From NCBI RefSeq assembly GCF_000346465.2, contig NC_034016.1, positions 1,339,481-1,403,480 on the forward strand: a stretch of DNA of 64,000 nt, given 5' to 3'. Under the pieces are notes generated by a model that was not told the DNA's origin, did no database searches, and saw only the letters and a program-made list of their open reading frames with translations. The translations under genes and the position numbers were made by a program. Below, in pieces: positions 1 through 11,885 of the stretch. Source of the DNA: Prunus persica. Lineage: Eukaryota > Streptophyta > Magnoliopsida > Rosales > Rosaceae. Each line of letters begins with the position of its first letter. Positions within the stretch are counted from its first letter, which is position 1.

Positions 1-2025
1 TTCCATTATCATAAAGAAATGAAGGTAAATTCACAGTAACAGGCAAAACAAAAGTAAAACAGAAGGGCTAATAACTGTAGTGTGTAGACTTGGACCAGAA
101 GACTAACAAGAAAACTGCATCAAGTTAATTACTTTTAATCAAACAAAAGAGTTAAATATAGTAGACTTTGTTGAAGAGGATGAATATGCAATTGAATCTA
201 ATATGAGAATAAAATTGAAGAACCGAGCAGAAACCATACCCCGAACTCCTTTACAATCGATCTTCTTAGATTTAGCAGGAAATCATCTTTGCTTAAATTA
301 AATGATGGTGATTCTCCAAGTGTTCTTTCATAAATTTCTTGGTAAAGCTTTATTTTTGCATCTTCAGTATTCTCTCTACATATGCTACAAGAAAAGGCAG
401 GAAAATATTCATTAATTTAATTTTCTAGGGCAAGATATATACAATTAGCATCTGCATTTCTAACTATTAAAAAAAATACCTAAAATTATTTGGATTCTCT
501 TCCGGATCTTTCAAAATCCACTGTGGAACAAGGAAGACTAGCAACTCTAGTTGTTGGACAAAGGCACCTGCAAAGAAACAGGAATTAGGTGAATTAGTAG
601 GTCACCCAAAATACATTTATGTACAATTGCTTACTTCTGTCATCTGCATAGAGATCACCAAAAATGATATCACGCTTCAGCTCATCTGTTGACATTTCGG
701 AACGACCTAGTTTCGCAATCCAAATGTGCATGTCCTTAATCTTAGTAGATATCAACCTTTTCCCCATATTTCCTTTCTGAATCCTGCAAGACATGTAACA
801 ACATTTATTCATTAAAATTAAATGAATCATATAGTAGAGGAGAGATGATAAACTTGAGGCAATCGTATGTCCATGCCTCTCTTCAAGCATCCTTTCAGAA
901 TCTCCGGATGGCGTAATCCTGCAAGAAAGATATCTTCAGTTGGAAGACAGTATGCATTTCTATATTTACTTTCAAATTTTAAAAATATTTATTTATTATT
1001 TAAAAAAAGGACTCACAGCATTACAGAATCTACTCCAAACTTCTCCTCATGGATGAATTCCGGTATCAATGAGCACAGCATCCCCAGATGATTTTCAACA
1101 TCACTGCCGAATTTGCTTTCTATGACTTCTTTGGTTGAAATTTCAATACGGTCCAACTCATCCATGAATTTAAAGCTCTTCTTTGCTGACAAAATATATT
1201 CTGCGAAAATTAGTATAATCAATTAGGGTTTGTTACGGTCTAGTTCGGTCCTGTTCTCATTTCAACTTAAAATTGAAATTGATACTGTTCATTTGGTCTG
1301 GTCTGATTTAGGTTTTAACTAAAATATTCGAGAAAACTGGACCAACTCGAATTGGTTTAGATCCAATTCAGTTCCAGTTTTTACAGTTTGGACCGACTCT
1401 TCAGCTCAATTGAGTTTTTTTGTTCTTGAATTTTTTTAAGTTTTAGCCCAATTGAAATTTAAAAACTTTTGGGCCTAATTATTCACGATTGGCCCAATTC
1501 ATATCCACACGTTGCAAATTGAATGAATTCATCAAGCATTAATACTCTTTTTACTCAAAACAACAAATATCAAGCATTAATATAAAAGTTATAATCTAAA
1601 AACAAAACAAAATAAAGAAAATTTAATTACAAACAAATTGCAGAGAGCTCAACCTCATTGTGCTGCTCTATATACCTCTGCATCAAAGAAAAAACAATGT
1701 CAACCCGAAACATAGATCTTACCAGAATGATTTAATTTAAGAAAACAACAACTGACAGAAAAACTCTACACAATCAGGTAAACAAGATTTTAATTCTTTT
1801 GTGTCAGAAAGACCACATGCATATTATTTTCATCTTACTTACTTTTCTTTCAAAGAACCCATGAATTTCGGGGTTTTATGATTCTGATTTTTATTCTTAA
1901 GTAAATTTTTGTAATGAAGTTCAATTTCATATATCCCTAGAATTAGTTTATGTAAATTAATTAATTACTTTACTAAATTTCGTTTTCTTTTTCTTTTCGT
2001 TGTTGAAAACAAGAGCCTTTCAAAT
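1..2025. repeat. Diverged duplicate of the 52.5-55.0 kb region
   Basis: Introns and flanks as well as exons align with 52,508 to about 55,020. The match covers the AT-rich stretch at 1,500-2,020 and stops at about 2,025, where the copia LTR-like sequence begins. Relative to copy B there is a deletion of about 380 bp at 1208 and only one copy of the 164-bp unit that B carries twice. Scattered substitutions make A clearly older than the B/C split. Confidence 0.85.
240..1208 (-). pseudogene. CDT1-like family, copy A (5'-deleted)
   Basis: Exons read on the minus strand: 1017-1208 (partial), 877-918, 635-783, 480-567 and 240-384. They align with copy B at a constant offset of 52,507 bp, with acceptor AGs and the same phases. 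The 480-567 exon carries the QLELL...VPQWI pattern resembling the C-terminal winged helix of CDT1, a replication-licensing factor; this is an inference from remembered family patterns. The 42-nt exon ends at a GC donor (GCATGG) rather than GT. Near 1208 the sequence jumps from coding exon to what in copy B lies about 380 bp further upstream, so the 5' part of the first winged-helix exon, its acceptor, the GAA intron and the 5' exon are gone. The 3' end, where a RING segment would lie, is outside the window. Expression of a full protein is therefore unlikely. Confidence 0.6.
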
Positions 2026-2034
2026 TACAAGTAT

Positions 2035-3636
2035 TTGAAAGAATGAATTGATAGGTTAATAATAGAAGCAATGGTTGTTTAAGTAGCCTTACATAGAGTA
2101 ACCTAAGAATGGAAAAACAGCCCACATTTAATAAACCTATTACGTGGTAACAGATTAAGTCAAAACAAACAAATACTCCCTAAACTCTAAGGATTTATTA
2201 ACCAAGTAGTAACACACTACCAAAAATTCTAACTGCAACCTAACAATTCCTCTCTTAAACTGAATGCAACTTGCAATCAGTTTACACATGGTTCTGGACA
2301 AATACCTAACATACTTCGCAGCTTCACGAATGCATCCAACTTGAGAGGTTTTGCCATCACATCTGCAATTTATTCTTGATTGTTGCAATGCACCAATTCC
2401 ACAGTTCCCGCCTTTCTGAAGAAAATGGAAGTGAACGTCTATATGCTTGCTGGGTCCATGCATCACTTGATTCTTCGCAAGTTTGATTACTGAGCTGCTA
2501 TTAAAGCGAACAATTGTAGGCCTATCTTGATTTTTACCAAGCATCCCAAAAATCCTTCTCAACCATACTACCTGACACGCATAAGAGGCAGCAACATGAA
2601 CTCTGCCTCAGTGGTGGATAGAGTTACTATCGGCTATTTCTTTGATGACCAGGACATCACCGCTTAACTGAATAAGAAAACGTGACCTGAGGTGCTCTTC
2701 CTGTCATCTTGGTCTCCTGCATAGTCACTATCTGTATAAATATTCAGTTCTCTTTTTCCTCCCTTCTTGTAGAACACCCAAAAACCGGTTGTTCCTCTTA
2801 GATACCTTAAAATTCTCTTTGCTGCCTCCATGTGAAGCTCAGTAGGATTACAAATATAATTGCTAATAAGACTTACCACAAACATCATGTCTGGTCGAGT
2901 AGCAGTTAAATACATGAGGCTTCCCACAATCTGTTTGTAGATGGTGCTGTCTACTTGTACTCCATCTTCATCTCTCAAAAGTTTGCAACTTGGGACAATG
3001 GGATCAAGAACCAAAATGCTTTTATTCATTCCAAATTTTTCCAGCACCTCCAAAACATATTTCTTTTGGCTAATGAATATTCCATCAGTCCTTTGCATAA
3101 CTTCTATACCAAGAAAGTACCTCATCTTCCCAAGATTAGTCATGTCAAACTCAAGCATCATTGATCTCTTAAACTCAGCAAACATAGATTCATCATTTCC
3201 AGTAAATATGAGATCATCAACTTAAAGACTCACAATTAGAATTTTACATTCCTTTGTTGTCTTTGTGAACAAGGTGTGTTCATAATGACATCTTTCAAAT
3301 CCTTCACGAAATAAGCCTCTATTCAAATATACCAAGCTTGGGGAGCTTGCTTAAGTCTGTATAAAGGCTTTTTAAGCCTATAGACTTTCTGTTCATTGCC
3401 TTTGTGGACATAACCTTGAGGCTGCTCAACAAACACTTCCTCATTTCATTCCCCATGCAGGTCACTTCCAGCTGGTAGATTGTCCATTGTCTTTGAGTTG
3501 AAAGTGCTATTACCATACGGATTGTATCCAACCGTGTCATAGGTACAAACACTTCTGTATAGTCTATCCCATGTCGTTTTATGAACCCACTTTACTCCAA
3601 TCTTCTTTCCTCTAGCAGGGAGCTCCTTCAATTCCT
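2035..3636 (-). mobile_element. Ty1/copia retrotransposon fragment (RT-RNase H-3' LTR)
   Basis: Minus-strand translation gives copia reverse transcriptase in order from 3636 downward. First comes the GKKIGVKWV start, then a [20 protein letters not shown] block after an internal deletion that removes the usual lysine-rich link. The C-terminal half follows (2664-3185: GKMRYFLGIEV, SLMYLTATRPD, RILRYLRGTTGF). RNase H remnants run to about 2,300 (DSDYAGDQDDRKSTSG, then NSSSVIKLAKNQVMHG and SKHIDVHFHF). Frameshifts and stops interrupt it. At about 2,246 a purine-rich tract followed by TGTTAGGTTGC looks like a polypurine tract and LTR start, so about 2,035-2,246 is probably a short 3' LTR. Gag, protease and integrase are absent. 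The element ends abruptly at the gypsy junction at about 3,636. Confidence 0.85.
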
Positions 3637-6521
3637 ATGTATAGAAATATACTCAGGTACAACACCTATTTCTATACCTCATCATCGCATGGCCCCAACT
3701 GAACTGAACGAACTTAAGATACAACTCGAAGAATTACAAGCAAAAGGATATATCCATCCTAGTACTTCACCATGAGGTGCACCTACTGTCTTTGTGAAAA
3801 AGAAAGATTTAACTCTTCGAATGTGTATTGATTATCGTCAATTAAATAGCGTCACCATAAAGAACAAATATCCTTTGCCAAGAATTGACGATTTATTCGA
3901 TTAGTTAAGAGGTTCTCATTTCTTTTCAAAGATTGATCTTCGATCTGGCTACCACCAACTTCGTGTTAAAGCTGAAGATATACCCAAAACAGCTTTTAGA
4001 ACTCGATATGGGCATTATGAATTTGTAGTTATGCCTTTTGGATTGACAAATGCACCAGCAGCATTTATGGATATGATGAACCGAATTTTCCGACCTTAAT
4101 TAGATCAGTTTGTCATCGTATTCATTGATGATGTTCTTATATATTCCAAATCTCAAGAAGAACATGAGGAACATTTACGAATTGTTTTACAAACATTAAA
4201 AGAAAATCAACTGTACGCAAAGTTGAGTAAGTGTGAATTCTGGTTGAGACAAGTAAAGTTTTTAGGACATCTAATTTCCAATAAAGGTATTTCAGTTGAT
4301 TCTTCCAAAGTTGAGGCAGTATTGAATTGGAGTCAGCTAAAGAATGTCTCGGAGATATGTAGTTTCCTTGGATTAGCTGGTTATTATAGGAGGTTTATCG
4401 AGGATTTTTCTCAAATAGCTGCACCAATGACCAAGCTGACCCAGAAAGGAGTGAAATTCATATGGACTCAAGAATGTGAAAAGTCATTCCAAGAATTGAA
4501 AACTCGATTGACTACCGCACCAATACTGATTATTCTTGAACGGGACATATGGTATGTGGTTTATACTTATGCATCTAAACAAGGGTTAGGATGTGTTTTA
4601 ATGCAATCTAACATAGTAGTAGCTTATGCTTCTCATCAACTGAAGAATCATGAAAGAAATTATCCAACACATGATTTGGAATTAGCAGCAATTGTACATG
4701 CTTTAAAAACTTGGCGACATTATCTGTATGGTGAAAGCTTTGAGCTTTACCTTGATCATAAAAGTTTGAAATATCTTTTCGCTCAGAAAGAGCTTAAACT
4801 GAGACAAAGACGTTGGATGTGATACTTAGAAGATTATGATTTTGGTCTACATTATCATCCTGGAAGGCTAATATAGTAGCCGATGCTCTAAGTAGGGATA
4901 TACATGGATTTGAGCAAGACTACAAATTCAGAAATGGAAGATGATGAATTGTATTCAAGATTATGATTTACAGGTGAACGTACATGAGCATGGTGCTTAT
5001 CTTTATAATTTGGTAACAAGACCAACCTTGCTAGGGAAAGTTGTTGAAAAACAACAAGAGGATAACACCTGTAAATCAATTCAAGAACATATTTTGGATG
5101 GAGATAAAATAGAAGGTTGGACCTTTCATGAAGAAGATGGTTTAAGGTATTTAGGTAAACTATATGTACCCAAAATTCCAGAAGTAAGGAATGAAATTCT
5201 TCATGAAGCTCATTACTCATCATACACTATTCATCCAGGAAGTACAAAAATGTATCAGGATTTATGTCGTCAGTTTTGGTGGAATGGTATGAAGAGAGAT
5301 GTAGCCATTTTTGTATCAAAATGTTTGACCTATTAGCAAGTGAAAGCTGAACATCAAAAACCCGATGGCCCTCTTCAACCTTTACCTATTGCACAATGGA
5401 AATGGGATCATATCACAAAGGATTTCGTAATAGGTTTACCACGATCACCTAAAGCTAAAGATGCAATATGGGCTATTGTACATCGTTTAACCAAGTCTGC
5501 ACATTTCATATCAGTCAAAACGACAGATTCCACATAAACTCTTGGGAAATTATATATTCGAGAGATAGTGAGATTACATGGAATTCCTATTTCTATGGTT
5601 TTTGATACAGATTCAAAGCTTACTTCTAAGTTTTGGGGTACTTTGCAAAAAGCATTAGGAAGTCAATTAAATTTTAGTAGTGCATTTCATCCCCAAACTG
5701 ATGGACAATCAGAAAGGACTATTCAGATTTTAGAAGATATGCTAAGAGCTTGTGTTTTGAATTTTCATGGAACTTGGGAAGATCATCTTGCTTTGGCAGA
5801 ATTTGCTTATAACTACAGTTTTCAATCTAGCATCGGAATGGCTCCATATGAAGTACTCTATGGTAGACCATGTAGATCACTTTTATGTTGGGCGGAAGCA
5901 AGTGAAACTATGTTATTAGGACCTGATCTGGTACAAGAAACAACAAAGAAGATCAAAACTATCAAACAACGCTTGCTTACAGCTCAGTGTCAGCAAAAGA
6001 ATTATGTTGATAGAAGAACAAGGCCATTGAAGTTTAATATTGGGGATCATGTATTCCTTAAAGTTTCACCTCGAAAGGGAGTTAAAAGATTTAGAAAGTC
6101 TGGAAAATTAGCCTCACGATTTATTGGACCTTTTGAAGTACTACAACGAATTGGGGAAGTAGCTTACAAGTTAGCACTACCACCTCAATTTTCGAATGTT
6201 CATAATGTGTTTCATGTCCCTACGCTTAGAAAATATGAACCAGATCCAGCACATGTCCTAGATTGGAGAGAACTAAACATAGATGAGAAATTATCTTTTG
6301 AGGAAAGACCAATACGGATATTAGATCATAAAGAACAAGTGTTACGAACGAAAATTATTCTACTAGTCAAAGTTCTTTGGTTACATGGGAATATTGAAGA
6401 AGCTACATGGGAATTAGAGACAGAAATGCATAAGAAATATCCAGAGTTGTTCTTGTATTCCAGTAAGTTTTAAATTTTGAGGACGAAATTTCTTTTAAGG
6501 AGGGTATATTGTGAAGTCCGG

Positions 6522-6557
<36 letters not shown>

Positions 6558-6838
6558 ATCTGACCACATAAAATGGTTGTTTCCATTATTAAATCATTAA
6601 ATCAATGAATCACTACATAGCATGGGCATTTCGACAAAATTCCAAATCAATCAATGCTCACCGAGTCATCCAACCAACCATCCTTGGTCAGCAATCGAAC
6701 AAAGAAGTTTATGCGAACCTTCCGTACCGTCTTCTCCACATAACCGCACATGTGAACTATATTTGTGAATCATTATTATTATCAATTCTGTTTTACCATT
6801 CACTCAATAACTAATCATAATAAACCATTTACATTTCA
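3637..6838 (+). mobile_element. Ty3/gypsy chromovirus, 5'-truncated and decayed
   Basis: Plus-strand pol starts inside the reverse transcriptase (GTTPISIP...RMAP) and continues through the RT ([13 protein letters not shown], the FIDD active-site box at 4,121, [11 protein letters not shown]), RNase H (4,540-4,820), an integrase zinc finger and core (about 5,200-5,900, HPQTDGQSERT) and a C-terminal chromodomain (about 6,300-6,460, IEEATWELE), which marks it as a chromovirus. In-frame stops lie at 3773, 3902, 4097, 4820, 5335 and 5535. Gag, protease and the 5' LTR are missing. The coding end at about 6,473 is followed by an AAGGAGGG polypurine tract and an LTR. The element sits next to the 3' end of the DUF1985 gene. 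Confidence 0.9.
6510..6838 (+). repeat. 3' LTR of the chromovirus
   Basis: It begins TGTGAAGTCC directly after the polypurine tract and ends ...ACATTTCA. A (TA)n run occupies about 6,526-6,554. No second LTR is in the window, so the outer boundary is set only by the TG...CA ends and the resumption of DUF1985-gene sequence at about 6,841. Confidence 0.6.
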
Positions 6839-6840
6839 CT

Positions 6841-8502
6841 AAGGACGGGCAATGGGAACTTACTTTTCTTCTTGTCCCCATTCCCAGCAGAATTTCACCA
6901 CCTCCAAAAGGGAATCACGAGGAACAGGCCTTAAGGGGTCAACAGTTGTGTCCTCCGAAATATTAGGAATCTCCCGACCTGTCCACGAAGTTTCCCTCAC
7001 CACTGCCCTTCGCCTCTTCATCGCAGGGCCAAGAATCTCACTCTTTCCTTGACCCCTCTTTTGTCGGACCCCAACTATAACATCTTCACCACATTCACCC
7101 TCAGCAGTGGACACATACCACCCCCGAATCATCCCAATTTATATCTGGGGTTGTATATTGCACCTCTTCTTTAGCATTTTGTACACACTGCTCTCTCGAT
7201 TTGGCTACTCCAGCATCCTCAGTTTTATCACTCTCCTCTCCAACATCCTCAGTCTTCTGACTTTCCTCTCCAGCATCCTCAATCTTATTCATCTCCTCTC
7301 CTAAATCCTTAGTCTTATTCCTCTCCTCTCTAGCATCCCCAGTCTTCCTCGCATATGCATGACTGGTACACTTTTCCAAGCTTAAAACTCTCTCCTCTAG
7401 CTGACCCTTCTCATGTGCAATACTGCAACCTCATTCCTCAACTGCTGCACAACAGAGTTTAACTCATCAAGGTCCTTACATACCCGCGGAGCTACACTAG
7501 GTGCATCACATTCAGAAACATTTGATCCCCAACTCCAATACGGTTGGCCCATCTGCAATTGACTTGGTCGTAAGAGGCGCAGTATAACAGGCTATCAAAC
7601 ACATAGAGTTAACATGTCATATACAATACTAAACAGCTTTCCTCATGAAACGAACATAGTACTTAAATAAATTATTAACTACACACCTGTTTGCTTTGAA
7701 ATATATAAGCCTTCAGCTTTCTAAACTCAGGCACTTTATCCGTGGATTCTCACCAACAAATTCAAGAGACTAATGCAGGTTCCTCGATCCGCTTACAATA
7801 TCTAAAGGGGGGAATTCCCAATTCAGTAATTAATTCATACACCCAAATCTACAACAAATAGATTATCAAAGTCAGTACTTAATTACGAACTATAATTTTA
7901 CAAACACTCATTTTGAACTACATCATACCTGGAGAGCATAGCTCAATCCCTTTATACTCCATCCAGGTCTGTTAATTCTTTTAGGCTTCTCATCTTCCAC
8001 ATTTTTCTTCCCTTTTCTCACTGAACTCCGCACTGCCTTTTTTTTCCCTTTTTCTGTCCTTTTCCCTTCCCATCATTCTCTTCATCACTCTCTTTCTTCT
8101 CGGGAGCAAACAACAAAGAATCTTGCAGAAACTCAAACGATATAGATCCCCACGGATAATTGTTGAATTCGTCCATTTTATGAACCAAATGTAAGTACTC
8201 CTCGTTTATCTTCACATTTTGGGGTTTACCTATTATCACAAACTCCACAAAATATAGCAGTCCCAATTTGAACGAGTCCTTGCTTCCTCTTTCGGACTTC
8301 AGGAATACATTTTCTAAGTCATGGCAAGTAATGTGACCCCTGTTGGTAAAATGCGCTTTCATAAATCGATTATGAGCATCCCCCCCGGACGTTATGTTAG
8401 GCTCTGTTCCACATTTCAGACCACTTATCAAACAAAAATCCTTTACACTGAATTGAGCAACATTGGACCCTATTGCATAACTAAGGCCCAGCATGTCCTT
8501 AA
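6841..8502 (-). pseudogene. DUF1985 transposon gene, downstream part
   Basis: Read on the minus strand, 8,018-8,502 encodes a DUF1985-type domain: MLGLSYAIGSNV, then FSVKDFCLISGLKCG, then GLLYFVEFVIIG, then a short PWGSISFEFL and a lysine-rich tail. This domain is typical of plant transposon-borne genes, often with Ulp1-like proteases; that association is general knowledge, and no protease is visible here. Further exons follow at about 7,105-7,345, with an acidic 11-residue repeat, and at about 6,860-7,100, ending at a donor GTAAGT near 6,860. The reading frame is broken in several places and by the 2.65-kb LTR inserted after 8,502. The 5' part is at 11,151-11,371. The chromovirus borders its 3' side. 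Confidence 0.7.
7205..7345 (-). repeat. 33-bp coding minisatellite (11-residue acidic repeat)
   Basis: About four units of 33 bp encode an 11-residue motif of the type KTEDxGEExxK on the minus strand, within an exon of the DUF1985 gene. The paralog at 19.5 kb is also Glu/Lys-rich here but lacks the regular unit, so the expansion is specific to this copy. Confidence 0.7.
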
Positions 8503-11150
8503 TGACAAGACTCGACCCAAATTCCACTTTGGAATCCTAGCCGAACCCTGTGCGTGTCCGACACCTGTCGGATGTCGGGCACGAATGACATAATTGCCCT
8601 TCCCTACAAAGCACGATAAAATAATAAGGTTGACTCCTACCGAAAAATCGGCAGAGTCTCCCTTGTAACTGGATCAATACCAAAACATTTACACCTGCTA
8701 AACAAGCATATATACACAACCAACTGCCAGCATACGTATATATACATTCCAACAGTTAAATTCTAATTCTATGGCAAATTATCAGAGCGACTACTAAGAA
8801 TTTACAAAGGAGTCAATTCTTTTACAAAACAAAAAGTCCTACATCAGAAAGGAAAGCGCGAAAGGTGGAAAACGGCCTGGTGGTGGATCACTGTGCACGC
8901 CTACTGCCTGGGGGCGCAAAACATTAAAAGGGTGAGTGGACCTAAAAACAAAGTTTAGAAAAATACATAAGAACATACTAACCCAACTGTAAAAACAGTT
9001 ATACAAACTAAATTATTCTCTTTATTATATTCGTACTGAAATCAATGCACTCATATAATTATACATATATATATGCCAATCATACTCATGGTCAACATTA
9101 ATTTCTTAAAAGCATTGAAAACAGTTTAAAACTACCACCTAGGTGTACCCCTTATTTCCGTCAATTCCTCGCATCACCATGGGTGACACGTACTCGCAGG
9201 TCTCAGTGACACAAGGTCAGTCCGAGCCGCAACTAGCAGGATTCAAGGGACCGTAGTTAGCCTGATCCGCATTACTTGCTCCACACGAGTTCAGGTACCA
9301 TAGAACTCGTGGGGCAACTGTCAAGCATGCTGATTAAACCGAAGGCAACCAATAAAATCCGAAGGCAACATTTGATCTGAAGGCAACTTGTTTACCGAAG
9401 GCAACATTTGTATATCTGAGTACCTAAGGCGGTTTAGGAAAATATAAAGTTTCTGAAGAAAATCTGCTGAATAACTAAATTTCTGTAAACTCTAAAATTC
9501 TGCTGCCATTTATCTGATAATTAACTAGAATTTCTTTTCCTATATCCTTTAAAGGATATTCCACTCGACAGCATGCAAAACAAAATATTTAAAAGCATAT
9601 AACAGCTTATAAAACACTGATCTTTGAATAAAACTTATTCAAGATCAAATACTGTAACTGAATTGCTTAAATTCATTTATAAAAACAAAGAGTCCACTCA
9701 CTGGTGGTTCGTGCTCGCTGGACCTCTTGAAGGTCCCTCCTGCGGGTCAATTGGTGTCCGGGTGCCTGATTCAATGACCATAATATTCTATTAATACAAT
9801 ATTCAATATAGTACTAATTTAAAAACACTGACCCCCAGCTCCTAGAAGTACGTGCGTCAGATTAAAGTTGTTCCTATGCCCAAAAAAAACTTTCCTTCCA
9901 CTTGGAATAGTTTAGCAGTATCTTGGGACTCAAAAAGCGCTAAAGCCCCAAAAAGTCAACCCAGGACCGTGTTGGTCCACGACCTCAAAATTATGATCCG
10001 GAAGCCTTTAGAAATTCCAATATACCTAGGACACATGTCCCGAGGGTTTGATCTCGATCAGGCGGTCGGATTGATCACGATCGTACGATCGCATGATTTC
10101 TAAACCCTAGCCCTAGGGTGCAATTTTCGGAGTATCCGAGACTCCGATTCGTGATCCGTCGAATCCTAAACGATTCTAGAATTGTCTAGAGTAACATATC
10201 TGAAAAAGATTACAATCCAACGGCTCAACAATATTGAACCTGGAAATCACACAATATGCAAAAATCCGTTCGACGCTCAAACGGTATCCAACACAATATG
10301 CAAAAATCCGTTCTAGGACTCAAACACTGAACTGCCCACGCGCCGCCACACGTGCCGACAGCGCATGGGTGGCTTGAAAATTTCTGGCGGTCGGAAAATC
10401 TCCAAACCGCTGGCCCAAACCCCTGTCCTAGGTAAAACACCCTATGTGGAACCACTTTTGTTATTGGACCAAAATCTGGCTGGAAGTGGTTGAAATTGCA
10501 CCCTCAAAACCGGCTGAAACCTAGATTGAAAATCGAACAATCTACTCTTGAAATTTCTGAAATCCTACCCAACCAGCGGCTAGAGCATAAAAAACAGCTA
10601 GAAAACCATACCTCACTCGTCCGATTTGGTGGCCGAATGACGGAGATCAAAAGCTTAGAAAATCTGCCAACATTGGCGACTTTCCTTCGAGTTTTCCAGC
10701 GATTTCAAGGCGGCTAGCGGCGGAAAGTGGTCGGGGCTTGAAGACGGAACCGAGCTGGTCCTTTTGGCACCGACGGCAAGGGCTGGGGTGGTCGATGGCG
10801 GAAGCTATGGAAGTTTGAAAATCAGCTGAAGGGAGGACGTCGGGAGAGGGAGGGAAGAGAGACTGAGGGAGAAGAGAGAGAAGTAAGGTTTTAAAATTCT
10901 GACTTTTCAAATTACAATCTTGCCCCTCTACGTATTTTGATTGTATTTTCTTCGTTAAAGCTCCGATTCGAGCCCACTTCGTGTCTACGGACTCGCTTCG
11001 TTGTGCTCTATGCAACGGTGTGTGTGGAATTGTCAAATTCCTTCTCGGTCAAAAGGTCAAATTTTCTTTAATAATTTATTTCAAGGGCAAAATTGTCTTT
11101 TCCTCTTACTAATTAATAATTAAATGTTAATTAAGGTTTGGGTTATTACA
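8503..11150 (-). mobile_element. Solo LTR (2,648 bp), probably Ty3/gypsy, with 5-bp TSD
   Basis: The segment has TG...CA ends and is flanked by the direct repeat CTTAA (8498-8502 and 11151-11155). Read on the minus strand it begins TGTAATAACCC, a start I associate with Tekay-type chromovirus LTRs, and ends ...GAGTCTTGTCA. No gag or pol coding is present in 2.6 kb, so it is best read as a solo LTR left by LTR-LTR recombination. A pyrimidine-rich stretch (minus strand, about 10,885-10,830) may mark the transcription start zone. Four iterations of a CCGAAGGCAAC-like motif lie at about 9,338-9,405. Another family member lies at 18,037. Confidence 0.75.
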
Positions 11151-11371
11151 CTTAACACCAAGTCCTCCGACTTGCCGGAGTGCCAGAGCATGCACAATTT
11201 GACCACTAAATGCAATTTTATGGAGGCCCAACAGGTGCCCAAAACAACTCTCTCTAAATCTTTTCATAAGCGACACAGGACTGAATTCGCCGCACACAAA
11301 TTATTCACCCGTGCTGCATAGACCTCTGACTCCGGGAAACAAAGTTCAAACCCATATTCCATTTTATACCT
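11151..11371 (-). pseudogene. DUF1985 transposon gene, 5' exon
   Basis: A TTGCAG acceptor precedes this exon, and an ATG lies at 11,362 (MEYGFELCFPE on the minus strand). The sequence then runs, with one frameshift, to GQIVHALALRQVGGLGVK at the LTR boundary. Joined across the solo LTR, keeping a single CTTAA, the frame continues VKDMLGLSYAIG. This matches the uninterrupted paralog at 19.1 kb (VKDIHGLSYAIG) residue for residue around the junction. The exon is therefore the 5' half of the gene at 6,841-8,502. Confidence 0.75.
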
Positions 11372-11399
11372 GCAACAAACACCTTTTGCTTAAGAAACA

Positions 11400-11885
11400 A
11401 AAGTGATACCTGCTCACAAAATTATGAACACATTAACATATAGAAGTGATACCTACTCACAATATTATCTACACATCTTCATCACATTAAGATACATAAC
11501 GAAGACCTACAAACACTATTTTCAACACATTCACATACATAATGGATACCTACTAACACTATTTTTAACATATTAAGATGCAAACTGATACATTATTTTC
11601 AACTCATTAACATACATAATTAATACCTACAAACACTATTTTCAACACATTCAGATACATAATGGATACCTACTAACACTATTTTTAACATATTAAGATG
11701 CAAAATTGATACATTATTTTCAACTCATTAAGATACATAATTTTCACCTACAAACACTATTTTCAACTCATTAAGATACATAATTTTCACCTACAAATAC
11801 TATTTTCAACACATTCACATACAGAACTGATACCTACCAACACTATTTTCAACACATTAAGATACATAATTGATACATACTACAA
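11400..11885. repeat. AT-rich minisatellite, about 41-60 bp unit
   Basis: A degenerate unit built from a gatacataattgatacc-like part and an aacactattttcaacacatt-like part recurs about ten times with insertions and deletions. No coding potential is seen. It lies just upstream (minus-strand sense) of the DUF1985 5' exon, probably in an intron or promoter. Confidence 0.8.
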
